DNA of 54,621 bases from an uncultured Asticcacaulis sp. Its GTDB lineage: Bacteria > Pseudomonadota > Alphaproteobacteria > Caulobacterales > Caulobacteraceae. The notes under the pieces are model-generated. The model was given only the letters and a program-made list of their open reading frames with translations. It had not been told where the DNA came from and ran no database searches. The number at the start of each line of letters is the position of its first letter. The first letter of the stretch is position 1. A program made the position numbers and the translations under genes. Below are positions 43,726 through 52,124 of this stretch, piece by piece. The DNA lies in the NCBI GenBank assembly GCA_936940865.1, contig CAKZJB010000037.1, forward strand, positions 1 to 54,621. Reading direction: 5' to 3'.

Positions 43726-45363
43726 ATGTCGTCCGACAGGAATATCTTTGAAAAAATCAACCTTTCAGCGTCGTTTTTGAGCCGTCGGCAGACGCTCCTC
43801 GGGCTGACCGGGTTGGCCGGTGGTGCGGTATTTTTGTCGGCTTGCGGGGGCGGCGGGTCGGGCGGGTCTTCGCCTCAGCCGTCGAGCGGCCAGTCTTCCA
43901 GTTCTTCTTCATCGTCGAGTACGTCATCGGCGACGCCGTCGCCGCAATACCTTTCCGACCTGTCGACGGCGCCGGCCGCGGCCTACGCCACGCGTAAAAT
44001 CGTGGCCGCCTATGCCGGGCCGGCGCTGCAGGTCTATATTGGGGCAACCCTGACCGATCTGAATTTCAACGGCGACGATCTCGACGTGTCCGCCCTGACC
44101 GACGGCAGCTACGAAGTCCAGAAGTGGTACGATCAGTCGGGCAACGGCCAGCATCTAAAGGGCGGTACGTCGCAACGTCCGCGCCTGTTCGTCCGCACCG
44201 GTCACCGGCCGTGCGTGATCTTCGCCGACAACCAGTTCCTCGACATCCCGGCGGCGGTCAAGATCAACCGCGGCAATATGGCGGCTTTCTTCGCCGCGCG
44301 CTTCATCTGGCAGTCCGAGACGCCGACCCGCAATTTCCATGTCGGCGACATAGCCACGGCGGTGCTCAAGGTCGGGACCTGGCTCGACCGCACAAAGCCC
44401 GAAACCCTGCACCTGGTGACGGAAAGCGCCACGGTCATGCCGTCGTCGCCGTCGTTGCTGCCGACCTGCACGCCGTGTCTGCTCGGCATCAACAGCGGCG
44501 GCTCAGGCCTGACCCTGCGCCGCGACGTAGCGACCGAAACCCTGTCGGCCCTGCCGTCGCTTACGCTTGCCGGCGGTCAGGTGGGCAACCAGAGCCCGAC
44601 CGCGCCGGAGACGACGCGCCAGGACGTATTCGGTTTCGTGCTGTATAATACCGCCCTGTCGAATGCGGTCGAACTGGGGGCGGCGGAGGTGCTGACGCAA
44701 AAGCTGAACCTCAACAGCTGGACGCCGACGCACAATATCCTGGTCATCGGCGCCAGCACGGTCAAGGCGCTGGGGTCCGTGAACAATATCGGCCTGACAC
44801 GCGTCATCCACGACAATTTCGGCAACAGCCCGAACATCTGGATTCGCAACATCGTGTCCCACGACGGCGTGTCCGCCGACAACGGCACCATCCTGGCCGT
44901 CTACAAGCGCTACTGGAACCAGACCGCCCCCTACCTGAACGTCGAGCCGGCGGCCACCCACAACATCCTCTATTGCTGGCTGGGCGGCAACGACATCCGA
45001 TGGCTCAAAGACACGCCGGCTCACGTCGAGAGCCTCCTCGACCAGTTCTTCAATATCCCGCCGGGCAACGGTCCCGGTCTTGCGGCGCAAGGATGGACGG
45101 GCACGGTCTGGTCGACGGTCCTGCCGCGCGTGCCGCTGGTTGCCGCCTTCGACACCGGCCGTCGCCAGCTCAATGCCGACATGAAGACGATGGCAGGCAT
45201 TACCACCATCTGCGACGGCGATGCCCAGACGGTGACGGGCGGCGCCCTCCAGGGCTTCCCCTCCGATTCCACCTTGAGTTATGACGGCACCCATCTCACC
45301 GAAAAGGCTTACATCCTTCTCGGCCCGACCGTTAAGGCCTCAATCGATCGCGCCTCGGCTTAG
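43726..45363 (+). CDS. Tat lipoprotein: arabinofuranosidase-like domain plus SGNH hydrolase
   Basis: The 545-residue protein is made of a twin-arginine signal (LSRRQTLLGL, R20-R21), a lipobox LSAC with cysteine at 40, a Gly/Ser-rich linker (about 41-75), a middle domain whose start (APAAAYATRKIVAAYAGPAL) matches the AbfB-type arabinofuranosidase catalytic fold, including SYEVQKWYDQSGNGQHL, and a C-terminal SGNH hydrolase domain. Block I GASTVKALG gives the nucleophile serine (about 344), block III GGND (about 419-422) and block V DGTHL the Asp-His pair (about 519-522). The classical GDS of block I is GAS. Exported and probably outer-membrane or periplasmic, it may deacylate or trim the neighbouring polysaccharide. 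The ATG at 43726 is used; the frame continues upstream to 43678. Confidence 0.8.
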   Translation: MSSDRNIFEKINLSASFLSRRQTLLGLTGLAGGAVFLSACGGGGSGGSSPQPSSGQSSSSSSSSSTSSATPSPQYLSDLSTAPAAAYATRKIVAAYAGPALQVYIGATLTDLNFNGDDLDVSALTDGSYEVQKWYDQSGNGQHLKGGTSQRPRLFVRTGHRPCVIFADNQFLDIPAAVKINRGNMAAFFAARFIWQSETPTRNFHVGDIATAVLKVGTWLDRTKPETLHLVTESATVMPSSPSLLPTCTPCLLGINSGGSGLTLRRDVATETLSALPSLTLAGGQVGNQSPTAPETTRQDVFGFVLYNTALSNAVELGAAEVLTQKLNLNSWTPTHNILVIGASTVKALGSVNNIGLTRVIHDNFGNSPNIWIRNIVSHDGVSADNGTILAVYKRYWNQTAPYLNVEPAATHNILYCWLGGNDIRWLKDTPAHVESLLDQFFNIPPGNGPGLAAQGWTGTVWSTVLPRVPLVAAFDTGRRQLNADMKTMAGITTICDGDAQTVTGGALQGFPSDSTLSYDGTHLTEKAYILLGPTVKASIDRASA

Positions 45364-45408
45364 AGCGCTTTCCGAAAGGCGTGACGCACTTTTCGGATTA
45401 AAAAGCGC
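45361..45408. repeat. TAGAGC palindromic element/hairpin after the SGNH gene
   Basis: TAGAGC (45361-45366) supplies the stop codon of the SGNH gene. GCGCTTT (45365-45371) pairs with AAAAGCGC (45401-45408), and inside it CCGAAA pairs with TTTCGG, giving a long hairpin at the 3' end. The same GCTTAGAGC context appears at the ends of murI and the marR-type gene. Confidence 0.6.
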
Positions 45409-45425
45409 GTAAAGGCAATAAATTG

Positions 45426-45560
45426 TACCAACGGCGATTGGCTTTGACTCGATCGCCGTTGGCAAGGGCGACCGCCCGCCGCCGCCAATGCGGCGAGCCA
45501 TGCGGCGTTTGAGCTGAAAAAAACGAATACCGACGGTCATTCTTTATGGCCGTTGGTATT
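45426..45560. repeat. nested inverted-repeat module
   Basis: TACCAACGGC (45426-45435) is inverted at 45549-45558; inside, CCAACGGCGAT (45428-45438) pairs with ATCGCCGTTGG (45452-45462) as a hairpin, and AATACC-ACGG (45527-45536) with CCGT-GGTATT (45550-45560) as another. Together with the flanking TAGAGC elements it takes up nearly the whole 234-base gap between convergent genes. Confidence 0.6.
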
Positions 45561-45600
45561 AGAGCGCCGATCCGATACAGTCCGATCGGAAAATGCTCTA
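45560..45600. repeat. TAGAGC palindromic element at the murI 3' end
   Basis: TAGAGC (45560-45565) and GCTCTA (45595-45600) bracket an imperfect palindrome rich in GATCCGA/TCCGATC. The murI stop codon (TAG on the minus strand, 45600-45598) is the outer edge of the element. Confidence 0.6.
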
Positions 45601-46476
45601 AGCGGTCAAGGACCTGGGCGTGCCGCTTACCGCTTCGAAGGTCAGGGGCGCACCCCAGAAGGCCTCGATCAGTGTCGATTGCGATTTCGGGGCGCCAGTG
45701 GTGAAGAAGGCGCGGCGGCCGCCGGTGCCGATATCGTATTCCGCGTGGCGCGCGACATAATCGCCCAGCGCCTGGGCGACCGATGGCGGCTGGTGAATGA
45801 TCGGCGTGCCTTCGGGCAGGGCGGCGCGGAACAGGTCGGCCACCAGCTCATAATGCGTGCAGCCCAGGATGGCGCGGTCGGGAAAGCGGCCGATGCGCAG
45901 GCGCAACGCGTTGACGTGACTGTCGATCTTGGCCTTCAGCGCTTCGCGGTCCGCGCCCTGTTCGATCATGTCGGCCAGGCCCGGGCAGGGTTCCGTGAAG
46001 ACGGCAAGGTCCTGACGGCGCTTGTCGATTTCGATCTCATAGACGCGGCTGTTCGCCGTGGCCCGGGTTGCGAAGATACCGATGACGTCGAGTTTCTCTA
46101 TCTTGGGACCGCGGCGCTCGGCCTCGTGTTCCCACGGCAGGCCGGTTGCGGCCTCGATGGTCGGCACGATGATGCCCAGCACATTGACCGGACGGCCATA
46201 GGTCTTGCGGAACTGCGAGAGCCAGGTCGATTGCAGGCGGCGCAGCGCCACCGCCGAGGCCGTATTGCACGCCAGCACGACCAGGGAGGCGCCGGCATCG
46301 AACAGGGTTTCGCAGCCCTGGCGCGTCAGCTCGACGATCTGCTCGCCCGTCTTGTCGCCGTAAGGGGTATGGGCCTGGTCGGCAAGGTAGATGAAGTCGG
46401 CCTGCGGCAGGCGGTTGACGAGCGCGTGGTGGATGCTCAATCCGCCCACGCCGGAATCGAAGACGCCGATGGCCAT
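45598..46476 (-). CDS. murI: glutamate racemase MurI
   Basis: The 292-residue enzyme makes D-glutamate for peptidoglycan. The N-terminal MAIGVFDSGVGGLSIHHALV (residues 1-20) and the two catalytic cysteines in VVLACNTASAVAL (about residue 74) and LGCTHYELV (about 201-209) identify it; YLADQAHTPYGDK is also conserved. The ATG at 46476 is the family start; an open frame to 46620 is ignored. The final codons read GCT-TAG-AGC. Confidence 0.92.
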   Translation of the reverse strand: MAIGVFDSGVGGLSIHHALVNRLPQADFIYLADQAHTPYGDKTGEQIVELTRQGCETLFDAGASLVVLACNTASAVALRRLQSTWLSQFRKTYGRPVNVLGIIVPTIEAATGLPWEHEAERRGPKIEKLDVIGIFATRATANSRVYEIEIDKRRQDLAVFTEPCPGLADMIEQGADREALKAKIDSHVNALRLRIGRFPDRAILGCTHYELVADLFRAALPEGTPIIHQPPSVAQALGDYVARHAEYDIGTGGRRAFFTTGAPKSQSTLIEAFWGAPLTFEAVSGTPRSLTA

Positions 46477-46631
46477 GAGTTGCGGTCCGGAATTAAAGAA
46501 TCTTAACTTTTCGGGCGTTTTCGGGCGCCTGATCTCACCCCTAACGGTTTTGAGGCTTGCCGTAAACCGCCCTTCTGGTAACGATCGCAACAAATCGGGC
46601 GTGTCCGACGCCCTTTGCAAAAGGCCTGCTC

Positions 46632-48749
46632 ATGTCTCTCCACCGCCGCCATCTCCTCTCCGCCGCGGGCGCTGCCGCCTTAAGCCCGTCGCTTGGCTTT
46701 GCCGCGACGAAAACGCCCGCTGCGTCCGGCAATTATCTGACCAGGCCCTGGACCGGCGCTTACGGCGGCGTGCCGCCGTTCGACAAGGTGAAGATCGCCG
46801 ATTTCGCACCGGCCTACGCGGCGGCCATGGCGGAAAAGCGCGCCGAACTGCGCGCCATTACCGTGGTCCGTTCCGCGCCGACCTTCGCCAATACCATAGA
46901 GGCCTTCGAGCGCGCGGGCCAGGCCTATGACCGCCTCGGCAATATCTACAGCATCTGGGATTCCAACCTTTCGACGCCGGAATTCCAGGCGGTGTCGGAA
47001 AAGCTGTCCCCGGTCAAGGCGGCCTTCGAGGACGAGATCAACCAGAACCAACCGCTGTTCCAGCGCATCAGCCAGGTTTACGACCAGCGTGAGCACCTCG
47101 ACCTAAACCCGCAGCAGCAGCGTCTGTTGTGGAAGAAGTATACTAAATTCGTGCGCAACGGCGCCAGGCTGTCGAAGGAGGACAAGGCCACGGTTGCCGA
47201 AATCAACAAGCAGTTGGCCAGCCTGTTCGACACCTTTTCGAAGAACCTGAAGCACGACGAGGCCCAGGCGACCTTCATCACGAAAGACGACCTCGACGGT
47301 CTGCCGGAGACCTTCGTGGCCAGCGCGGCTGCCAAGGCAAGATCCATGGGCAAGGATGGCCTGTACGCCATTCAGAACACGCGCTCGGCCATGGAGCCGT
47401 TCCTCACCTTCTCGACGCGCCGCGACCTGCGCCAGAAGATCTGGCAGGCCTATGTGATGCGCGGTGACAATAACGACCAATGGGACAACAAAAAGGTCGG
47501 CAGTCAGATCCTGCGTCTGCGGGCACGGCGTGCCAAGCTGCTGGGCTATCCGACCCATGCCCATTGGCGGCTGGAAATCGCCATGGCCAAGACTCCGGAA
47601 AACGCCGTGGCGCTGATGGAAGCCGTGTGGGGCCCGGCGGTCAAGCGCGTCCACGAAGAGGTCGCCGACATGCAGGCGATCGCCGACGCCGAGGGCACGG
47701 GCGTCAGGATCGAGCCGTGGGACTATCGCTACTACGCCGAAAAAGTCCGCAAGGCCCGCTACGACCTCGATGAAGGCGCGCTGAAACCTTACCTGCAGCT
47801 CGGCAAGATCCAGGAGGCCATGTTCTACTGCGCGAACCGCATGTACGGCTTCTCGTTCGAGCCCGTCCATGACGTGCCGGTCTTCCATCCCGACGTCACC
47901 ACCTACAAAGTCCTGCGCGACGGCAAGCAGGTCGGTGTGTGGTACTATGATCCCTATGCCCGCGAAGGCAAGTCGTCCGGCGCCTGGGAAATGGAATACC
48001 AGTCGCAGTCGGGTATGCTGAACAAGATCTGCATCTGCTCGAACAACTGCAATTTCCTGAAAGCGGAGGCCGGCAAGCCGATTCTGATTTCGTGGGATGA
48101 CGCCACGACCATGTTCCACGAATTCGGCCATGCCTTGCACGCCCTGTCGTCGGACGTCTACTATCCGTCGCAGGCCGGCACTAATACCGCCACCGACTTT
48201 GTCGAATTCCCGTCGCAACTCAACGAGCACTGGCTGCCGATCCCCGAGGTGCTGGAAAAGTTCTGCGTCCATTACGAGACCGGCCAGCCCATGCCGACAG
48301 AGCTTCAGGACAAGCTGGCCAGGTCCGCCAAGTTCAACAAGGGCTTCGACACGGTCGAATACCTGGCCGACGCCATGATCGATATGGCCTACCACCTGGC
48401 GGGCGACGTCGAGGTCGATATCGGCCAGTTCGAAAAGGACTACCTGACCAGGATCGGCATGCCGAAGGAAATCGTGCTGCGCCACCGCCCGACGCAGTTC
48501 GCGCATATCTTCTCCAGCGACGACTATTCGGCGGGCTACTATTCCTACCTGTGGTCGGACGCGCTGGTGGCCGACGTCTACGAAAAGTTCATGGCGGCCG
48601 GCGGCCCCTTCTCCGGCACGACGGCCAAGGATTATTTCACGCATATCCTCAGCGTCGGCGACACCATCCCGCAGGACGAGGCCTTCCGCAACCTGATGGG
48701 CCGCGACGTCAATCGCGATGCGCTGATGAGACTTCGAGGCTTTGCATAG
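46632..48749 (+). CDS. M3 family metallopeptidase (peptidyl-dipeptidase Dcp-like), Tat-exported
   Basis: The 705-residue protein begins MSLHRRHLLSAAGAAAL, a twin-arginine signal (residues 5-6) with a hydrophobic core and a probable cleavage after GFAATK-type residues (about 25), so it should be periplasmic. The zinc site is TMFHEFGHALHAL (HExxH at about residues 495-499), with the third glutamate in DFVEFPSQLNEHW (about 521-533). The length and domain layout match Dcp/oligopeptidase A. It is not linked to an operon and would degrade oligopeptides in the periplasm. Confidence 0.9.
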   Translation: MSLHRRHLLSAAGAAALSPSLGFAATKTPAASGNYLTRPWTGAYGGVPPFDKVKIADFAPAYAAAMAEKRAELRAITVVRSAPTFANTIEAFERAGQAYDRLGNIYSIWDSNLSTPEFQAVSEKLSPVKAAFEDEINQNQPLFQRISQVYDQREHLDLNPQQQRLLWKKYTKFVRNGARLSKEDKATVAEINKQLASLFDTFSKNLKHDEAQATFITKDDLDGLPETFVASAAAKARSMGKDGLYAIQNTRSAMEPFLTFSTRRDLRQKIWQAYVMRGDNNDQWDNKKVGSQILRLRARRAKLLGYPTHAHWRLEIAMAKTPENAVALMEAVWGPAVKRVHEEVADMQAIADAEGTGVRIEPWDYRYYAEKVRKARYDLDEGALKPYLQLGKIQEAMFYCANRMYGFSFEPVHDVPVFHPDVTTYKVLRDGKQVGVWYYDPYAREGKSSGAWEMEYQSQSGMLNKICICSNNCNFLKAEAGKPILISWDDATTMFHEFGHALHALSSDVYYPSQAGTNTATDFVEFPSQLNEHWLPIPEVLEKFCVHYETGQPMPTELQDKLARSAKFNKGFDTVEYLADAMIDMAYHLAGDVEVDIGQFEKDYLTRIGMPKEIVLRHRPTQFAHIFSSDDYSAGYYSYLWSDALVADVYEKFMAAGGPFSGTTAKDYFTHILSVGDTIPQDEAFRNLMGRDVNRDALMRLRGFA

Positions 48750-48778
48750 GGCTGGAGACCTTGGGAGGCGACGGATTG

Positions 48779-48944
48779 CCCCTTCCGTCAACCGCTGCTT
48801 GGGCAGCGGCGTCTGCCACCTTCCCCCGCTCCGCAGGGAAGGAATTGGGCAAGTGATACCATATAGTTCCTTCCCCGTTTTGGCTGCCGCCGAGGCCGGG
48901 GAAGGTGGCTCCCCGAAACCTTGGCGAAGGGGAGACGGAAGGGG
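48779..48944. repeat. 166-base inverted-repeat element
   Basis: CCCCTTCCGTC (48779-48789) pairs with GACGGAAGGGG (48934-48944), and GCCACCTTCCCC (48815-48826) with GGGGAAGGTGGC (48898-48909), all perfect. It fills most of the 222-base gap between the M3 peptidase and the potassium channel remnants. The build (nested GC-rich arms) resembles the elements at 6779-6987 and 10054-10273. Confidence 0.75.
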
Positions 48945-48971
48945 GGAAATGTCAGCCGTGAAACGCCTGGT

Positions 48972-49912
48972 CTATTCCTTCAGCTTATGAATCCGGTCGT
49001 AATGCACTTCCAGGGTATTGTCCGCCTTGCGGTGCAGGATGCCTTCGAAGCTGCGGTCGAAGTGGATTTCCTCGGACATGTAGGAAAAGCGCGTCTGGAT
49101 GCTGGACGAAAGGCTCTCATCCAGACCCGAAATCGACACGATGATCTCGATATTCTTGTCATGGATGCTTTGGGGCGTTTCACCGTACAGAGGGCTCTGC
49201 TCGTCGATCCTGTGCATCAGGCTCCAGGACAGCTGCATGATCGGCACTTTCGACCGCACGAGCGGCAGGTCGTAGTAGCGGCGCATGATCGTGCCGTCAG
49301 GCAGGACATCGTCGCGCATCATGAACAGCGCCGCTTCGGCGTCGACGATGCGGTTGCCACGGTCGTTGACCAGCCGCAGGATCAGATGCCGGTCGCCGAT
49401 ATCGTTGTTGACGACGGCATGCTCTGAAAAGGTCACGCGCGCGGTGGGACGTGAGAACTTGGTAAAGATCAGCCCCGTCATGAGCGCGTAAAAGGTAAAG
49501 CCCGTAACGGCTTCAAGCGTGACCAGGACGTTGGCGACGATGCCCTCGGGGCTCATGCCGCCGTAGCCGATGGTGGCGAGCGTCTGCACCGAAAAGAAGA
49601 AGTAGTCGAGGAAGACCCCCGGCGCGCATGGGTGATGCCTTCGCCCGGCCACAGGTCGGCCAGGCCGAAATAGCAGATGGCAAAGGCCGTGTTTATCACG
49701 GCGAAGGTCGAGATGAAGACCCAGATAAGTTGCGGCCAGCTGGCGTCCATCAGTTCGGCATAGAGGTCGCCGAAGAAATGCTTGCGGCGGCCGTGGATGA
49801 TGACGCGAGGCGCCGGCTTGCCGGGACGCGGCACCAGCCGGGGGCGGAAGCGCGACACTGGTTCGGCCGTGATGGGGTCGGGAGCTTTTTCCGCGGTGGT
49901 TTGCTGGGTCAT
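48972..49912 (-). pseudogene. KirBac-type inward-rectifier K+ channel, frameshifted
   Basis: Two overlapping frames together encode one KirBac channel. Frame 1 (49912 down to about 49616) gives the cytoplasmic N-terminus and first membrane helix (PQLIWVFISTFAVINTAFAI, then FGLADLWPGEG). Frame 2 (about 49622 down to 48972) gives the pore helix and selectivity filter LATIGYGGMSP, the second helix and the Ig-like cytoplasmic domain (RVTFSEHAVV onward). The break is near 49616-49625, at a CCCCCGG run: one missing base relative to the expected HARPG-FLDYFFF reading. It may be a true recent null mutation, a sequencing error in a homopolymer, or less likely programmed frameshifting. The rest of both parts is intact, so decay is recent. 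Confidence 0.8.
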
Positions 49913-49999
49913 CGGTTCATATGTGCCTGAATCCCCCGCATTAAGGCCGTCGCACCATGACTTTTCAACAAAACTCTACATTTGTCGGCGCTTTGGCCC

Positions 50000-50005
50000 T
50001 ATATA
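50000..50005 (+). promoter_or_regulatory. -10 box of dapF, leaderless candidate
   Basis: TATATA ends 7 bases before the dapF ATG (50013), and no Shine-Dalgarno is seen in between, so the transcript would start at or beside the start codon. The -35 region is weak. The context TATATAGCGCGCAATG resembles TACATAAGCGCAATG in front of queF. Confidence 0.4.
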
Positions 50006-50012
50006 GCGCGCA

Positions 50013-50849
50013 ATGACACGTCCGTTTCTCAAGATGAACGGTCTCGGCAACGATTTCGTCGTCGTCGATGCCCGCCAGACCCCTTTCGCACCGGCGCCTG
50101 CCCAGGTCCGTGCCTGGGGCGACCGTGCGTCCGGCATCGGCTTCGACCAGTTGATCAGCATCGAGGGTTCGCCTGACGGCGACGCGTTCATGCGCGTATG
50201 GAATTCCGACGGCAGCATCGTGGAAACCTGCGGCAATGCCCTGCGCTGCGTAGCGTGGTTTCTCAATTCCGACGCGGACGACAGGACGCTGAAGATCGAT
50301 ACGCTGGGCGGCCTGACGAGGGCGCGCGTGCTGCGCGCCGACACCAAGAGCGGCACAGCCAGCGTCGATATGGGCCGGCCGCGCCTCGACTGGCGCGAGA
50401 TTCCGTTGTCGGAAGACATGGATACGCTCAGGCTCGAGTTGAAGGTCGGGCCGTACGACGCGCCGCTCTATCACACGCCCTGCGCCGTCTCGATGGGCAA
50501 TCCGCACTGCGTGTTCTTCGTCGATGACGTGTCGAAGGTCGACGTCGCCGCGACCGGCAGTCTGATCGAAAACCACCCGCTCTTCCCCGAAGGCGTCAAT
50601 GTCGAATTCGTCCAGGTGATCGACCGCGACACGCTTCGCATGCGCGTCTGGGAACGCGGCGCCGGCATTACCCAGGCCTGCGGCACGGGTGCGTGCGCCA
50701 CGCTTGTGGCGGCCGCCCGTCGCGGCCTTTCGAACCGCGCGGCGACCGTGATCATGGACGGTGGCCCGCTGCATATCGCGTGGGCGGAAAATGATCATGT
50801 CATCATGACCGGCCCGGTCGAGGTCGAATTTTCCGGAGAGCTGTCGTGA
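50013..50849 (+). CDS. dapF: diaminopimelate epimerase DapF
   Basis: The 278-residue cofactor-independent racemase converts LL- to meso-diaminopimelate for lysine and peptidoglycan. The two catalytic cysteines are in ETCGNALRCVAWFL (about residue 72) and GITQACGTGACATLVAA (about residue 221). FLKMNGLGNDFVVVDAR at residues 4-20 is the DapF start. A TATATA box lies just before the start codon. The stop overlaps the mtaB start (GTGA), giving an operon of four genes. Confidence 0.95.
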   Translation: MTRPFLKMNGLGNDFVVVDARQTPFAPAPAQVRAWGDRASGIGFDQLISIEGSPDGDAFMRVWNSDGSIVETCGNALRCVAWFLNSDADDRTLKIDTLGGLTRARVLRADTKSGTASVDMGRPRLDWREIPLSEDMDTLRLELKVGPYDAPLYHTPCAVSMGNPHCVFFVDDVSKVDVAATGSLIENHPLFPEGVNVEFVQVIDRDTLRMRVWERGAGITQACGTGACATLVAAARRGLSNRAATVIMDGGPLHIAWAENDHVIMTGPVEVEFSGELS

Positions 50850-52117
50850 GCGCCGACGACTCCGGTATGCGTCCCTCGGTCGACGTCGTCACCTTCGGGT
50901 GCCGGCTGAACGCCTATGAAAGCGAGGCCATCCGCAAGACGGCGGCCGACGACGGGCTTTCCAACGCCATCATCTTCAACACCTGCGCCGTGACGGGCGA
51001 GGCCGTGCGCCAGGCGCGCCAGGCCATCCGCCGCGCCCGCAAGGAAAACCCCGAGGCGCGCCTGATCGTCACGGGCTGTGCCGCCCAGACCGATCCCGAC
51101 ATGTTCGCCAATATGGCTGAGGTCGACTTCGTCATCGGCAACGGCGACAAGGCGAAGGCCGGCAGCTACGCCCTGACGCCCGACACGACGCGCGTGCGCG
51201 TCAACGACGTCTTTTCGGTGCGCGAAACCGCCGGCCACCTCATCGACGGCCTGAAGGACCGCGCCCGCGCCTTCGTCGAGGTGCAGAACGGCTGCGATCA
51301 CCGCTGCACCTTCTGCATCATTCCGTACGGCCGGGGAAATTCACGGTCGGCTGCCGCGGGCGACATCGTCGCCCAGACCCAGCGCCTGGTGGCCGAAGGC
51401 TATAACGAGATCGTGCTCACCGGTGTCGACCTGACGTCGTGGGGCGCCGATCTTCCGGGCACGCCGCAACTGGGTCACCTGGTCGTTCGTATCCTGCGCA
51501 ACGTGCCGGAACTGAAGCGCCTGCGCCTGTCGTCGATCGACGCCGCCGAAATCGACGACACCTTGCTGCGCGCCTTTGCCGAGGAAGAGCGTCTGGCGCC
51601 GTACCTGCACCTCAGCCTGCAACACGGCGACGACCTGATTCTCAAGCGCATGAAGCGCCGCCACCTGCGCGCCGATTCGATCCGCCTGGTCGAAAGCGTC
51701 CGCCGCATCCGCCAGGACATCGCCTTCGGCGCCGACATGATCGCCGGATTCCCGACCGAGAGCGAAGAGCATTTTGCCAACGCGATGTCGCTGGTCGACG
51801 ATTGCGACTTGAGCTTCCTGCACGTCTTCCCCTATTCGCCGCGCCCGCAGACGCCGGCGGCAAAGATGCCGCAATTGCCGCGCCCGCTCATCAAGGAGCG
51901 CGCGGAACGCCTGCGCGCAAAGGGCGTCCAGGCGCTGACGCGTCATCTCGACCGTCAGGTCGGGCGCACACTGAATTGCGTCGTCGAAAAGCCGGGCTTT
52001 GCCCGAGCCGCCGATTTCACCGAGGTGGTGTTCGAGGGAACGTCCGTGCCCGGACAGCTGGCGAATATCGCCATTCACGGCCACGACGGCAAGCACGCGC
52101 TGGGTAAAACCCTCTAG
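50846..52117 (+). CDS. mtaB: tRNA t6A37 methylthiotransferase MtaB
   Basis: The 423-residue radical SAM enzyme converts t6A37 to ms2t6A37 in tRNA. N-terminal UPF0004 domain: TFGCRLNAYESEAI, NTCAVTGEAV and VTGCAAQTDP supply three cysteines for one [4Fe-4S] cluster. The radical SAM cluster motif is NGCDHRCTFCIIPYGRG (C-x3-C-x2-C, about residues 150-166). The C-terminal part reads like a TRAM domain (about 370-423). The start is GTG at 50846. It lies between dapF and ftsY in one operon. Confidence 0.93.
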   Translation: MSADDSGMRPSVDVVTFGCRLNAYESEAIRKTAADDGLSNAIIFNTCAVTGEAVRQARQAIRRARKENPEARLIVTGCAAQTDPDMFANMAEVDFVIGNGDKAKAGSYALTPDTTRVRVNDVFSVRETAGHLIDGLKDRARAFVEVQNGCDHRCTFCIIPYGRGNSRSAAAGDIVAQTQRLVAEGYNEIVLTGVDLTSWGADLPGTPQLGHLVVRILRNVPELKRLRLSSIDAAEIDDTLLRAFAEEERLAPYLHLSLQHGDDLILKRMKRRHLRADSIRLVESVRRIRQDIAFGADMIAGFPTESEEHFANAMSLVDDCDLSFLHVFPYSPRPQTPAAKMPQLPRPLIKERAERLRAKGVQALTRHLDRQVGRTLNCVVEKPGFARAADFTEVVFEGTSVPGQLANIAIHGHDGKHALGKTL

Positions 52118-52124
52118 AGGCAAC

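Noticed and set aside
47103-48791. 562-codon minus-strand frame opposite the M3 peptidase
   Set aside because: The HExxH metallopeptidase is on the other strand with an intact signal peptide; the antisense frame has no motif.
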